Below are positions 1 to 8,271 of a DNA stretch of 39,169 nt, piece by piece; position 1 is the stretch's first letter, and the number at the start of each line of letters is the position of its first letter. The stretch lies in the NCBI GenBank assembly GCA_964612085.1, contig CAZTCJ010000030.1:1-39169 (forward strand), written 5' to 3'. The notes beneath the pieces were generated by a model. That model was given only the letters and a program-made list of their open reading frames with translations. It was not told the DNA's origin and ran no database searches. Position numbers and translations under genes: made by a program. The DNA comes from CAZTCJ01 sp964612085 (lineage in GTDB: Bacteria > Pseudomonadota > Alphaproteobacteria > JAJFIK01).

Positions 1-557
1 AGCAGGGCATCCATGGCGGCATGATCCAGATGATCAGCCACGGGATCATTTCTGCCGCGCTCTTCCTGTGCGTCGGGGTGATCTACGACCGCACCCACAG
101 CCGGGAAATCTCCACCTATGGCGGCGTGGTCCACCGCATGCCGATTTACGCGGCGATCTTCATGGTCTTCACCATGGGCAATGTTGCGCTGCCCGGCACG
201 TCGGGTTTCGTCGGCGAGTTCTTGAGCATCGCGGGCGCCTTCCAGGTCAATACGGGCGTGGCGCTGGCCGCCGCCTCGGGCGTCATCCTGAGCGCGGCCT
301 ATATGCTGTATCTCTACCGCCGGGTGATCTTCGGCGAAATCTCCAGCCCCACTGTCGGCGGCCTGAGCGACGTCAACCGCCGCGAGTTGCTGATCCTGAG
401 CCCGCTGGTGATCCTGACGATTTTCTTCGGCATTTATCCGATGCCGCTCTTTGAGCTGATGGATGCCTCCGTCGATAATCTGGTGCGCGATGTGCAGTCG
501 GCCCTGGGCTCAAGCTCGGGTCTGGAGACCGGGGGCACGGGGAGTATCAATCCATGA
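1..557 (+). CDS. nuoM: NADH-quinone oxidoreductase subunit M, C-terminal part (5' truncated by window edge)
   Basis: This is the last 184 or so residues of a proton-pumping membrane subunit of respiratory complex I, open to the left edge in the frame starting at base 3. The first visible residues (QGIHGGMIQMISHGIISAALF) match the conserved antiporter-like helix region of NuoM, with the histidine of the SHG motif that belongs to the proton path. Several hydrophobic helices follow, then a short hydrophilic tail. The stop codon overlaps the nuoN start by the ATGA arrangement, typical of translationally coupled nuo genes. The identification rests on this motif plus the adjacent nuoN. The N-terminal two thirds lie outside the window. 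Confidence 0.95.
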   Translation, partial: QGIHGGMIQMISHGIISAALFLCVGVIYDRTHSREISTYGGVVHRMPIYAAIFMVFTMGNVALPGTSGFVGEFLSIAGAFQVNTGVALAAASGVILSAAYMLYLYRRVIFGEISSPTVGGLSDVNRRELLILSPLVILTIFFGIYPMPLFELMDASVDNLVRDVQSALGSSSGLETGGTGSINP

Positions 558-2047
558 CGGCGGTGCAGCCCATTCAGACAAGCCCCATCACAGGCGCGGA
601 CGGGTTCGTGCAGGATCTGATCCTGATCGCCCCTGAACTGGCTTTGGCCGTGGGCGGTATGGCGCTCCTGATGCTGGGCGTCTTCCGCGAGGACAAGTCC
701 ACCGGCACCGTGTCCACCCTATCGGTCCTGCTGCTGATCGTGGCGGCGGCGCTGGTGGTGCGCATGCCCTTGGGCGGCGAGACCCAGACCGCCTTCGGCA
801 ACAGTTTCGTGGTGGACGGCTTTGCCATCTTCATGAAGGTGCTGGTGCTGGCGGGCTCGGCCCTCGCCATCGTCATGTCGCGCCATTTCATGGTGGCTGA
901 GCGGCTCGCGCGCTTTGAATATCCGCTGCTGATCGTCTTCGCGACCCTCGGCATGCTGATGATGGTCTCGGCCAACGACCTCATGGCCATGTATATGGGG
1001 ATCGAGCTGCAGAGCCTGGCGCTTTACGTGCTCGCCGCCGTCAACCGGGATTCCCAGCGCGCCACGGAAGCGGGCCTGAAATACTTCGTTCTGGGCGCGC
1101 TCTCCTCCGGCATGCTGCTCTACGGCGCCTCGCTCATTTACGGCTTCTCCGGCACCACCAATTTCGTGGAACTGGGCGCGCGCATCAGCGAGAACGGCCC
1201 CAATCTGGGTCTGATCTTCGGGCTGGTGTTCCTGGCCGCCGGGCTCGCCTTCAAGATCTCGGCCGCGCCATTCCATATGTGGACGCCGGACGTTTACGAA
1301 GGCGCGCCGACGCCGGTGACCGCTTTCTTCGCGCTGGCGCCCAAGGTGGCGGCCATGGCGCTCTTCCTGCGGGCCTTCCTTGTGCCGTTCCCGGCCATGG
1401 TCGATGCCTGGCAGCAGATCATCGTCTTCGTCAGCGTTGCCTCCATGCTGTTGGGCGCGTTCGCCGCCATCGGCCAGAGCAATATCAAACGGCAGATGGC
1501 CTATTCCTCCATCGGCCATATGGGCTATGCGCTGGTGGGGCTGGCGGCGGGCACCCAGCAGGGCGTCCAGAGCGTGCTCATCTATATGTCGATCTATGTG
1601 GCCATGACGGTGGGCACGTTCGTCTGCATCCTGTCCATGCGGCGCAGCGACGGCATGGTGGAACAGATCGAGGATCTGGCGGGCCTGTCGCGCACCCATC
1701 CCTTCATGGCCTATATGCTCGCGGCCCTGATGTTCTCGCTGATGGGCGTGCCGCCGCTCGCAGGCTTCTTCGGCAAGTTCTATGTCTTCCTGGCGGCGGT
1801 CGAGGCGAACCTGGTGCCGCTCGCGGTGATCGGTGTGGTGACGAGCGTGGTCAGCGGCTTTTACTACCTGCGCATCGTCAAGATCATGTTCGCCGACGAG
1901 CCGGTGAGCCCGTTCCAGAAGCCCATGCCCTTCGAGATGCGCCTGGTCCTGACGGTTTCCGGCGCGGGCGTCGTGCTGTTCTGGCTTTATCCCGCGCCCC
2001 TTGTGGCGGCGGCGGCGCTGGCCGCCCAATCCCTGATCGGCGGATGA
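554..2047 (+). CDS. nuoN: NADH-quinone oxidoreductase subunit N
   Basis: This is the complex I antiporter-like subunit NuoN, 497 aa, the usual length for the family. The sequence is almost entirely hydrophobic helices. Signature elements include the run around residues 228-255 ending in AFKISAAPFHMWTPDVYEGA with the broken-helix lysine and histidine of Mrp-type antiporter subunits, and the later SSIGHMGYALVG segment. It translocates protons across the cytoplasmic membrane during NADH oxidation by ubiquinone. It is the last nuo gene, as in most alphaproteobacteria. Its start overlaps the nuoM stop and its stop overlaps the birA start, so it sits inside one polycistronic unit. No anomaly was seen. 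Confidence 0.97.
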   Translation: MTAVQPIQTSPITGADGFVQDLILIAPELALAVGGMALLMLGVFREDKSTGTVSTLSVLLLIVAAALVVRMPLGGETQTAFGNSFVVDGFAIFMKVLVLAGSALAIVMSRHFMVAERLARFEYPLLIVFATLGMLMMVSANDLMAMYMGIELQSLALYVLAAVNRDSQRATEAGLKYFVLGALSSGMLLYGASLIYGFSGTTNFVELGARISENGPNLGLIFGLVFLAAGLAFKISAAPFHMWTPDVYEGAPTPVTAFFALAPKVAAMALFLRAFLVPFPAMVDAWQQIIVFVSVASMLLGAFAAIGQSNIKRQMAYSSIGHMGYALVGLAAGTQQGVQSVLIYMSIYVAMTVGTFVCILSMRRSDGMVEQIEDLAGLSRTHPFMAYMLAALMFSLMGVPPLAGFFGKFYVFLAAVEANLVPLAVIGVVTSVVSGFYYLRIVKIMFADEPVSPFQKPMPFEMRLVLTVSGAGVVLFWLYPAPLVAAAALAAQSLIGG

Positions 2048-2880
2048 CGGACGATCCCGCCGGCATCGCCGGGGGACTGTACCGATGGCCGGACGGCTTC
2101 GGGCGTCTCGACCTTGCCGAAATCGACAGTACCAACGAAGAAGCGCGGCGTCGCGCGGTCGAGGCCGAGCCGGGGCCTTTGTGGATCCGCGCCGACCGGC
2201 AAAGCGCCGGGCGCGGACGGCGCGGGCGGGCCTGGGTATCGCCATCGGGCAATCTGATGGCGACGCTTCTGTTCCGGCCCCGCGTCAGCGCCAGCGTGGC
2301 GGCGCAGGTTTCCTTCGTCGCGGCGCTTGCCGTCGATCAGGTGCTGACGGCTTGGATCGACGCGGACCGTGTGCGGATGAAATGGCCCAACGATGTGCTC
2401 ATAGACGGCGCCAAGATCTCCGGCATCCTGCTGGAATCGGGCAGTGCGGCGGATGGAAGCCTGGACTGGCTTGCCGTTGGAATTGGGCTTAATCTGCGTC
2501 ACCATCCTGGCGACACGCCTTATGCCGCGACCGATCTGGCGGCGGAGGTTTCGGATCACGCAGATGTGCCTGCGGCGCGTCATGCGTTCACGCATTTGGC
2601 GGCGGCAATGGCCCATTGGCTCGCCATATGGAAGGAAGGCCAGGGTTTTGCCGCGGTGCGGCAGGCCTGGCTGACGCGCAGCCGCGCGCTTGGCGAACCG
2701 GTGCGCGCGCATTTGGGTGGCCGGACGATGGAAGGCCGGTTCGGCGGTCTCGACGATGAAGGCCATTTGCTGATCATCGGCGAGAATGGAGAGACGTCCA
2801 CCGTCGCGGGCGGTGAAGTGATGTTTCCCGGTCTGTTGCGCCAACGCGCCGGACCGGCGGATACAATGGAGAAGAGGTGA
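2044..2880 (+). CDS. birA: biotin--[acetyl-CoA-carboxylase] ligase (BirA, no DNA-binding domain)
   Basis: This 278-aa enzyme activates biotin with ATP and transfers it to the carrier lysine of biotin-dependent carboxylases. Visible motifs are the biotinyl-AMP loop GRGRRG at residues 57-62, and KWPNDVLI followed by the catalytic-lysine segment GAKISGILLES near residue 124. A small C-terminal beta domain follows. There is no N-terminal winged helix, so it is a class I ligase that cannot act as the bio-operon repressor. The ATG at 2044 overlaps the nuoN stop (ATGA). The position between nuoN and coaX is conserved in alphaproteobacteria. Confidence 0.95.
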   Translation: MTDDPAGIAGGLYRWPDGFGRLDLAEIDSTNEEARRRAVEAEPGPLWIRADRQSAGRGRRGRAWVSPSGNLMATLLFRPRVSASVAAQVSFVAALAVDQVLTAWIDADRVRMKWPNDVLIDGAKISGILLESGSAADGSLDWLAVGIGLNLRHHPGDTPYAATDLAAEVSDHADVPAARHAFTHLAAAMAHWLAIWKEGQGFAAVRQAWLTRSRALGEPVRAHLGGRTMEGRFGGLDDEGHLLIIGENGETSTVAGGEVMFPGLLRQRAGPADTMEKR

Positions 2881-2883
2881 GCG

Positions 2884-3684
2884 ATGCTGCTCGCGATCGA
2901 TGCCGGTAACACGAATGTGGTGTTCGCCATTCTGGACGGCGATGTCATCAAGGCCCAGTGGCGGGCCTCGACCACGGGCGCGCGCACGGCGGACGAATAC
3001 TGGGTCTGGCTCAACCAGCTCATGACCCTGGAAGGCGTTGCGCCATCGGAAATCGACGGCGCGATCATCGCGACGGTGGTGCCCCAGGCGCTGCATAATC
3101 TGCGCGTCCTGTGCCGCAAGTTCTTCCGTATGGAACCTATGGTGGTGGGCGAGCCGGGCCTCGATCTGGGGCTCAAGATCAATCTTCAGCGCCCGGAAGT
3201 GGTGGGTGCCGACCGCCTGGTCAATGCGGTGGCCGCGCACCGGGCCTATCCCGGCGCCCTGATCGTGATCGATTTCGGCACCGCGACCACCTTCGATGTG
3301 GTGAGCGCGGCGGGCGACTATGAAGGTGGCGTCATCGCGCCGGGCGTCAACCTGTCGCTCGAAGCGCTCAATCTGGCGGCGGCGAAACTGCCGCGCATCG
3401 CGGTGGAGCGGCCCCAGGCCGTGATCGGCAAGGATACGGTGCCCGCCATGCAGGCCGGTGTCTTCTGGGGCTATGTGGGGCTGATCGAGGGGCTGGTGCG
3501 GCGGATCCGCGCGGAATATGAAAAACCCATGACCACCGTGGGAACCGGCGGGCTCGCCAGCCTGTTCCATCAGTCCACGGATGCGATCGAGCATCTGGAC
3601 CGGGATTTGACCATAAGGGGTCTGAAGCTGATTTACGACATCAACGCCCAAACCTGGCCGAAAGCCCAAGGAGAAAGCTCTTGA
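2884..3684 (+). CDS. coaX: type III pantothenate kinase
   Basis: This 266-aa enzyme of the ASKHA fold catalyses the first committed step of coenzyme A synthesis, ATP-dependent phosphorylation of pantothenate. The N-terminal phosphate-1 motif DAGNTNVVFAI, the GADRLVNA motif and the phosphate-2 motif DFGTATTFDVV are all present, as is the glycine-rich TVGTGGLASLF segment near the C-terminus. The start ATG lies 3 bp after the birA stop and is preceded by a GAAGAGG ribosome-binding site. The stop overlaps the next gene. Type III enzymes are not feedback-inhibited by CoA, a family property not testable here. Confidence 0.96.
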   Translation: MLLAIDAGNTNVVFAILDGDVIKAQWRASTTGARTADEYWVWLNQLMTLEGVAPSEIDGAIIATVVPQALHNLRVLCRKFFRMEPMVVGEPGLDLGLKINLQRPEVVGADRLVNAVAAHRAYPGALIVIDFGTATTFDVVSAAGDYEGGVIAPGVNLSLEALNLAAAKLPRIAVERPQAVIGKDTVPAMQAGVFWGYVGLIEGLVRRIRAEYEKPMTTVGTGGLASLFHQSTDAIEHLDRDLTIRGLKLIYDINAQTWPKAQGESS

Positions 3685-5357
3685 GCGGTACGGACGAAAT
3701 CGTCTTTCTGCCGCTTGGCGGCTGCGGCGAAGTCGGCATGAATCTGTATCTCTACGGATACGGCAAGCCGGACGCCCATAAATGGCTGATGGTTGACCTG
3801 GGCGTGCGCTTTGCCGATGAAAGCACGCCGGGCATCGATCTGATGATGGCCGATCCTACATTCATCCGGGAACGGCGGGAGGATCTGGCGGGTCTGGTCC
3901 TGACCCATGGCCATGAAGACCATATCGGCGCGGTCGTTCACATCTGGCCGCAATTGCGCTGCCCGGTCTACGCCACGCCGTTCACGGCGGCGCTGCTACG
4001 CGAAAAAGCGGCGGAAGCGGGCCTCCAGGACGTCTTTCCCCTGACGGTCGTGCCCTTGAGCGGGCGCTTCGAGGTCGGTCCTTTCGATATCGAGATGATC
4101 GGGCTCACCCATTCGATCCTGGAGCCCAATGCGCTCGCCTTGCGCACGCCGCTGGGCACCGTTCTGCATACGGGCGATTGGAAGATCGATCCCGAGCCGC
4201 TCGAAGGCCAGGACGTGGACGAACAAACCCTCAAGGCCCTGGGGGCCGAGGGCGTGCGCGCCATGATCTGCGATTCCACCAATGTGCTTTCGCCCGGTCA
4301 TTCGGGCTCGGAACGTCAAGTGCGCGACAGCCTGATCGATATCATCGGCGGGCTGAAACAGCGGGTGGCCGTGACCACCTTCGCCTCGAACGCCACGCGG
4401 CTTTCCAGCATCGCCCATGCCGCCCGCGCCAATGGGCGCGAGGTGGTGCTGGTGGGCCGGGCCATGCACCGGATCGTCCGGGCCGCGAAGGAAACGGGTT
4501 ATCTGAAGGATTTTCCCGAGACCGTGCCGGAAGAAGAGGCGGGCTATCTGCCGCCGGAAAAGGCGCTTTATCTGTGTACGGGCAGCCAGGCGGAACCGCG
4601 CGCGGCGCTTTTCCGGATCGCCGAGGACGAACACCCTAACGTGTCGTTCAGCGAAGGGGATGCGGTGATCTTCTCCTCCAAGATCATTCCCGGCAACGAA
4701 GTTCAAATTTTCGGGCTCCATAATCAGCTCACCACCCGGGGCATTCACGTCATCACCGAGCAGGATCATTTCGTCCATGTCTCCGGCCATCCGTGCCGGG
4801 ACGAGCTGGCGAAAATGTACGACTGGGTGAAGCCGGAACTGGCCGTGCCCATGCATGGGGAAATGCGCCATCTGCTGGAGCACCGCGATTTCGCTCTGGC
4901 CCATGGGGCCAAAGAGGCAGTGGTGGCGACCAACGGCTCCATGGTGCGGCTGGCCGGCGGGCCTGCGGACATCATCGAGCGAGTGGAGCAGGCGCGCCTG
5001 TTCCTCGACGGCAAGGTGCTGACGGCCGAGACCAGCGAGGCCGTGCAGATCCGCCGCCGCCTGGCCTATACGGGCGCGATCGCGGTCACGGTCGTGTTCG
5101 ACAAGCGCGGCGAGCTTCTTGATGAGCCCCGCGTCCTGCCTCTGGGCATTCCGGAGGAACTTGCGGAACTCGACGAGTGCCTGTCAGGGGATTTGAGCAT
5201 CCGGATCGAACAGGCGATCGACAAGCTCGACCGGCGGGACTGCCTGAAAGACGATGTGGTGGACGACGTGGTGCGCCGCGCGATTCGCCGGCCTCTGCGT
5301 TTTGCCTGGGGCAAGCGGCCCTTGATCGATGTGGATATTCTGCGGCTTTCCGCGTAA
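3681..5357 (+). CDS. rnj: ribonuclease J (metallo-beta-lactamase/beta-CASP family)
   Basis: This 558-aa RNase J has endonuclease and 5'-3' exonuclease activity in RNA maturation and decay. The metallo-beta-lactamase signature THGHEDHIGA gives the zinc ligands His76, His78, Asp80 and His81. The beta-CASP region and the VSGHPCRDELAKMYDWVKPE segment follow, then a C-terminal domain. The start is TTG at 3681, overlapping the coaX stop (TTGA), with a GGAG ribosome-binding site 6 bp upstream. Downstream ATG codons would delete the conserved PLGGCGEVGMN strand. The length fits alphaproteobacterial RNase J (about 555 aa). The neighbour mce is conserved in this position. Confidence 0.95.
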   Translation: MSGTDEIVFLPLGGCGEVGMNLYLYGYGKPDAHKWLMVDLGVRFADESTPGIDLMMADPTFIRERREDLAGLVLTHGHEDHIGAVVHIWPQLRCPVYATPFTAALLREKAAEAGLQDVFPLTVVPLSGRFEVGPFDIEMIGLTHSILEPNALALRTPLGTVLHTGDWKIDPEPLEGQDVDEQTLKALGAEGVRAMICDSTNVLSPGHSGSERQVRDSLIDIIGGLKQRVAVTTFASNATRLSSIAHAARANGREVVLVGRAMHRIVRAAKETGYLKDFPETVPEEEAGYLPPEKALYLCTGSQAEPRAALFRIAEDEHPNVSFSEGDAVIFSSKIIPGNEVQIFGLHNQLTTRGIHVITEQDHFVHVSGHPCRDELAKMYDWVKPELAVPMHGEMRHLLEHRDFALAHGAKEAVVATNGSMVRLAGGPADIIERVEQARLFLDGKVLTAETSEAVQIRRRLAYTGAIAVTVVFDKRGELLDEPRVLPLGIPEELAELDECLSGDLSIRIEQAIDKLDRRDCLKDDVVDDVVRRAIRRPLRFAWGKRPLIDVDILRLSA

Positions 5358-5410
5358 TCGCCGTGGCCCGGCCGCGCCCTAGATAGTGGCTCTAATTGAA
5401 GGAGGATTTC

Positions 5411-5830
5411 ATGCTCGGCAATCTGAACCAGGTGGCGATCGCCGTTCCGGATGTACGCGAGGCCGCCAAGGTCTACCGCGACGTGCTCCAGGCCAAGGTG
5501 ACCGAGCCTGTGCCCCAGCCCGAACACGGCGTGACCGTGGTCTTTGTGGAACTGCCCAACACCAAGATCGAACTGATCGAGCCCTTGGGAGAGAATTCGC
5601 CCATCGCCAATTTCCTGGCGCGCAACCCTAAGGGCGGCATCCACCATATCGGCTTTGAAGTGGAGAACCTGATCGCCATCCGCGACCGCCTGCGCGACCA
5701 AGGCGTCGAGATCACCGGCGACGGCGAGCCGCGCATCGGCGCCCATGGCAATCCGGTGATCTTCCTGCATCCCAAGAATTTCAACGGCACGCTGATCGAG
5801 CTGGAAGACGTCAGCGACGCGGATCACTGA
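5411..5830 (+). CDS. mce: methylmalonyl-CoA epimerase-like protein (one metal ligand replaced)
   Basis: This is a 139-aa vicinal-oxygen-chelate (glyoxalase fold) protein that aligns by eye along its length with alphaproteobacterial methylmalonyl-CoA epimerases. It has the conserved TKIELIEPLGENSPI and GGIHHIGFEVE stretches and ends in a TLIELEDV strand. The enzyme interconverts (R)- and (S)-methylmalonyl-CoA in propionate metabolism. The first metal ligand, a histidine in the usual LNHVAIAVPD, is Gln7 here, while His78/His79 and Glu130 are kept. The ATG at 5411 is chosen because a perfect AAGGAGG site lies just upstream; an upstream start at 5396 would sit on top of that site. Whether it is still an epimerase is uncertain. 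Confidence 0.85.
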   Translation: MLGNLNQVAIAVPDVREAAKVYRDVLQAKVTEPVPQPEHGVTVVFVELPNTKIELIEPLGENSPIANFLARNPKGGIHHIGFEVENLIAIRDRLRDQGVEITGDGEPRIGAHGNPVIFLHPKNFNGTLIELEDVSDADH

Positions 5831-5834
5831 CCCC

Positions 5835-6113
5835 ATGCATTGGGTGACCGCCATAGCGCTTTATGCCGTGATTTGGTGGCTGGTGCTGTTCACCGTGCTG
5901 CCCTTCGGCATCCGCGGCCAGCACGAGACCGGGCCGTTCGCCGAAGGCACGGATCCGGGGGCGCCGGTGCGCGGCCGCCTGGGCCGCAAGGCGCTGCAGA
6001 CGACGCTTCTGGCGCTCCTGGTCTGGGGCAGTGTCTACGGGCTGATCGCCTCTGGCCTGGTGACGCTTGACAGTTTCGGCTTCCTGCCCAATCCCGGCCG
6101 GCCGCTGGAGTAA
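5835..6113 (+). CDS. DUF1467 family small membrane protein
   Basis: This 92-aa protein has two predicted membrane helices, residues about 5-27 and 54-75, joined by a hydrophilic loop rich in Gly, Pro and Arg. The N-terminal WWLVLFTVLPFGIRGQHE segment is the hallmark of the alphaproteobacterial DUF1467 family, normally encoded between mce and proS. Function is unknown. It starts 4 bp after the mce stop codon and is probably co-transcribed. It is the last gene before a 726-bp gene-free stretch. A short stem (GTGCT/AGCAC around a T-rich loop, 6117-6135) directly follows the stop. Confidence 0.9.
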   Translation: MHWVTAIALYAVIWWLVLFTVLPFGIRGQHETGPFAEGTDPGAPVRGRLGRKALQTTLLALLVWGSVYGLIASGLVTLDSFGFLPNPGRPLE

Positions 6114-6184
6114 GGCGTGCTTCTTTTTTGAGCACGGTTCAGGGCAACCTGCCTACAGCCATTCCAGATGTTGCGTTTCAGGCA

Positions 6185-6218
6185 TAAAAAAAGCAAGGCT
6201 CGTTCTTTTGAGCCTTGC
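6185..6218 (-). terminator. intrinsic terminator, minus strand
   Basis: Read on the minus strand, a 9-bp perfect stem (GCAAGGCTC / GAGCCTTGC, loop of 9) is followed at once by seven T residues, a textbook Rho-independent terminator. Nothing recognisable on the minus strand lies upstream of it between 6219 and the start of lolC, so the transcript it ends is unknown. Confidence 0.75.
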
Positions 6219-6305
6219 CAGACGTACGAGATTTAAACATCATAACTGTGGTTGACGCTCTTACCGAGAGTTAACCGCGCTTGATGGCGTTTCCTCCCTA
6301 GACTT

Positions 6306-6342
6306 GGGCCGCCCGGTTTCCCGGGCGGTCCTTTTTCTTTTT
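6306..6342 (+). terminator. intrinsic terminator, plus strand
   Basis: An 11-bp GC-rich stem with one G-U pair (6306-6316 with 6321-6331, loop TTTC) is followed by TTTTTCTTTTT. It should end the nuo-to-DUF1467 transcript about 190 bp after the last gene, or a separate small RNA lying between 6220 and 6340. Confidence 0.8.
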
Positions 6343-6344
6343 AT

Positions 6345-6393
6345 AACGGGGCCACAGGTGTTTTTGACACCTTGTGCCTTTGAACGCCCCGTT
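6345..6393. other. nested hairpin
   Basis: The outer stem AACGGGGC (6345-6352) pairs with GCCCCGTT (6386-6393). Inside it CACAGGTGT pairs with ACACC-T-TGTG around a TTTTG loop. The element begins immediately after the T-tract of the plus-strand terminator. A further 7-bp stem CTATAGG/CCTATGG with one wobble follows at about 6403-6421. The composite pairing suggests structured RNA, strand unknown. Confidence 0.5.
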
Positions 6394-6839
6394 CCCAGTA
6401 ACTATAGGACGAGCCTATGGCTCTGTCACCCATTCGATTGAGGTAGTGCCGGGATTTTTACTCAAGGGATTCTCAAGGGTTTCAAAGGGCCTTAGACCTT
6501 CTACCGTCCTCTATTTACTTTTGCTGCACGTGCGAAGAAAACACGGCGCGCTCTTCTGTCCCGGGGGTTTGTCCCGGATCCTGAAAATGTCATCGCCAGG
6601 CTTGATCCCGCCACAGACCCGCCGTTCTTTAGGGTCCCTGGGGCGGTTATGATCGCCATGATGGTCGCGTCACGGCCATTGTGCGGGGCGGGAAAGCCGC
6701 CCATTGCGGTGTGGTCCGTGATAGAAGACCATGAGATCTATGGAATCGTTAGCGCGCGGGCTCCTGTCCGGACAACCGGGCGGGCAGGCGCGGGATCCGT
6801 TTTTTGGGGCGGGTCCGTCCGGTCGAGGAAGGTGACTGA

Positions 6840-8261
6840 ATGCAAACGCGATCGCAAGGCGGCGCCGGGCAAGCGCAGGATCCGGCTCAGGCGCCTCTCG
6901 CCCCGGCCTCCGTCGCCCAGAGCGGTGCGGTAAGCATGGTGGCGGATGGCGACAGCCAAGCGCCCGCGCGGGGCCACAGCGCCCGGCGTCCCCGGAAGGG
7001 CAAACGCCAGGCCGGTATGTTTTCGCCTTACGAATGGTGGATTTCCTGGCGTTATCTCCGGGCCAAGAAGAAAGAAAACTTCGCCTCGATCATCTCGATC
7101 ATTTCCTTTCTCGGCATCATGCTGGGGGTGGCGACGCTCATCACCGTCATGGCGGTGATGAACGGCTTCCGCACGGATCTGATGAACCGGATCTTAGGGC
7201 TGAACGGCCATCTGGCGGTCCAGCAGACCGTCGGCCCCCTGACCGGTTTCGATGCCATCACCGACCGCATTCTGGCGGTGCCCGGCGTCACACGCGCGGC
7301 CCCGGTGGTGGAGGGCGGCGTCATGGCCGCCAAGGACGGCGCGTTCGATTACGCCCTGGTGCGGGGCATGCGCCGGGAAGACCTGGAGGCCATGACCCTG
7401 GTCTCGGACAATATCATCGCCGGCAGTCTCAGAGACTTCGAAGGTGGCAACGCCATCGCCATCGGTTCCCGCGCCTCGGCCAATTTCGGCATCGGCATCG
7501 GCGACACGCTGACCCTCATCTCGCCCAAAGGAGCGGCCACGCCGTTCGGCACCGCGCCGCGCCAAAAAGCCTACAGGATCGCGGCGATCTTCCATGTGGG
7601 CATGTCGCAATACGACTCGTCCTTCATCTTCATGCCGCTCGAACAGGCCCAGCTTTATTTCAACACGGGCGAGGGTGTGACCAAGGTCGATGTCATGATC
7701 GACGATCCGGATGCGGTGAAACAGTTCCGCATTCCGGTGCTGGACGCGGCGGGCGACAACACCCGCGTGGTCGACTGGCAGCAGGTCAACTCCACCTTCT
7801 TCGGCGCACTCCAGGTGGAGCGCAACATGGTCTTCATCATCATGGCGCTGATCGTGGTGGTGGCTTCGCTCAATATCGTCTCGGGCCTTGTCATGCTGGT
7901 GAAGGACAAGTCGCGCGATATCGCGATCCTGCGCACCATGGGCGCGACCAAGGGCGCCATCCTGCGCGTGTTCCTGATTTCAGGCGCGAGCATTGGCGTT
8001 GTCGGCACGCTCGCGGGCTTCGGGCTCGGGCTTTTGCTTTGTTACAATATCGAAGCGATCCGCCAGTTCCTGTCCTTTGCTCTGCGTACGGAACTGTTCC
8101 CGCCGGATGTCTATTTCCTCTCCAAGATGGTGGCGGAAATCAACAATGGCGAGGTCATCACCGTGCTCTTGTTCGCGCTGACCCTGTCGCTGATCGCGCC
8201 GCTTTATCCGGCCTGGCGGGCGGCCAAGCTCGATCCGGTCGAAGCCCTGCGATACGAATAA
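6840..8261 (+). CDS. lolC: lipoprotein-releasing ABC transporter permease, LolC/LolE family
   Basis: This is the permease of the Lol system, which extracts outer-membrane lipoproteins from the inner membrane and hands them to LolA. It shows the MacB/FtsX topology: a first membrane helix in SIISFLGIMLGVATLITVMA, a large periplasmic domain, then three C-terminal helices (last two-fifths) and the closing YPAWRAAKLDPVEALRYE. The open frame from ATG 6840 (473 aa) carries a 59-residue, low-complexity, basic extension before MFSPYEWWISWRYL, where most homologues start (ATG 7017, 414 aa). The upstream ATG has the better ribosome-binding site (GAGGAAGG, 7 bp away), so I keep the long form with reservation. 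lolD follows 10 bp downstream. Confidence 0.92.
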   Translation: MQTRSQGGAGQAQDPAQAPLAPASVAQSGAVSMVADGDSQAPARGHSARRPRKGKRQAGMFSPYEWWISWRYLRAKKKENFASIISIISFLGIMLGVATLITVMAVMNGFRTDLMNRILGLNGHLAVQQTVGPLTGFDAITDRILAVPGVTRAAPVVEGGVMAAKDGAFDYALVRGMRREDLEAMTLVSDNIIAGSLRDFEGGNAIAIGSRASANFGIGIGDTLTLISPKGAATPFGTAPRQKAYRIAAIFHVGMSQYDSSFIFMPLEQAQLYFNTGEGVTKVDVMIDDPDAVKQFRIPVLDAAGDNTRVVDWQQVNSTFFGALQVERNMVFIIMALIVVVASLNIVSGLVMLVKDKSRDIAILRTMGATKGAILRVFLISGASIGVVGTLAGFGLGLLLCYNIEAIRQFLSFALRTELFPPDVYFLSKMVAEINNGEVITVLLFALTLSLIAPLYPAWRAAKLDPVEALRYE

Positions 8262-8271
8262 GGAGGCGCGC

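Larger units (their letters stand above)
6114..6839. other. gene-free, hairpin-rich intergenic region at the usual place of proS
   Basis: No convincing coding sequence is visible in these 726 bases on either strand; the short open frames have no good start sites and no recognisable similarity. It holds a minus-strand terminator, a plus-strand terminator and further stems (listed separately) between 6185 and 6425. A more GC-rich part at about 6540-6720 has translations containing GSVAGSSLAMT, a string I associate with spurious ORFs over palindromic intergenic repeats. In many alphaproteobacteria prolyl-tRNA synthetase (proS) sits here, but no remnant of it could be read in any frame. Confidence 0.6.

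Noticed and set aside
6501..6704. A 67-aa minus-strand frame containing GSVAGSSLAMT.
   Set aside because: This string is typical of spurious translations of intergenic repeats; there is no ribosome-binding site and the amino-acid content is atypical.
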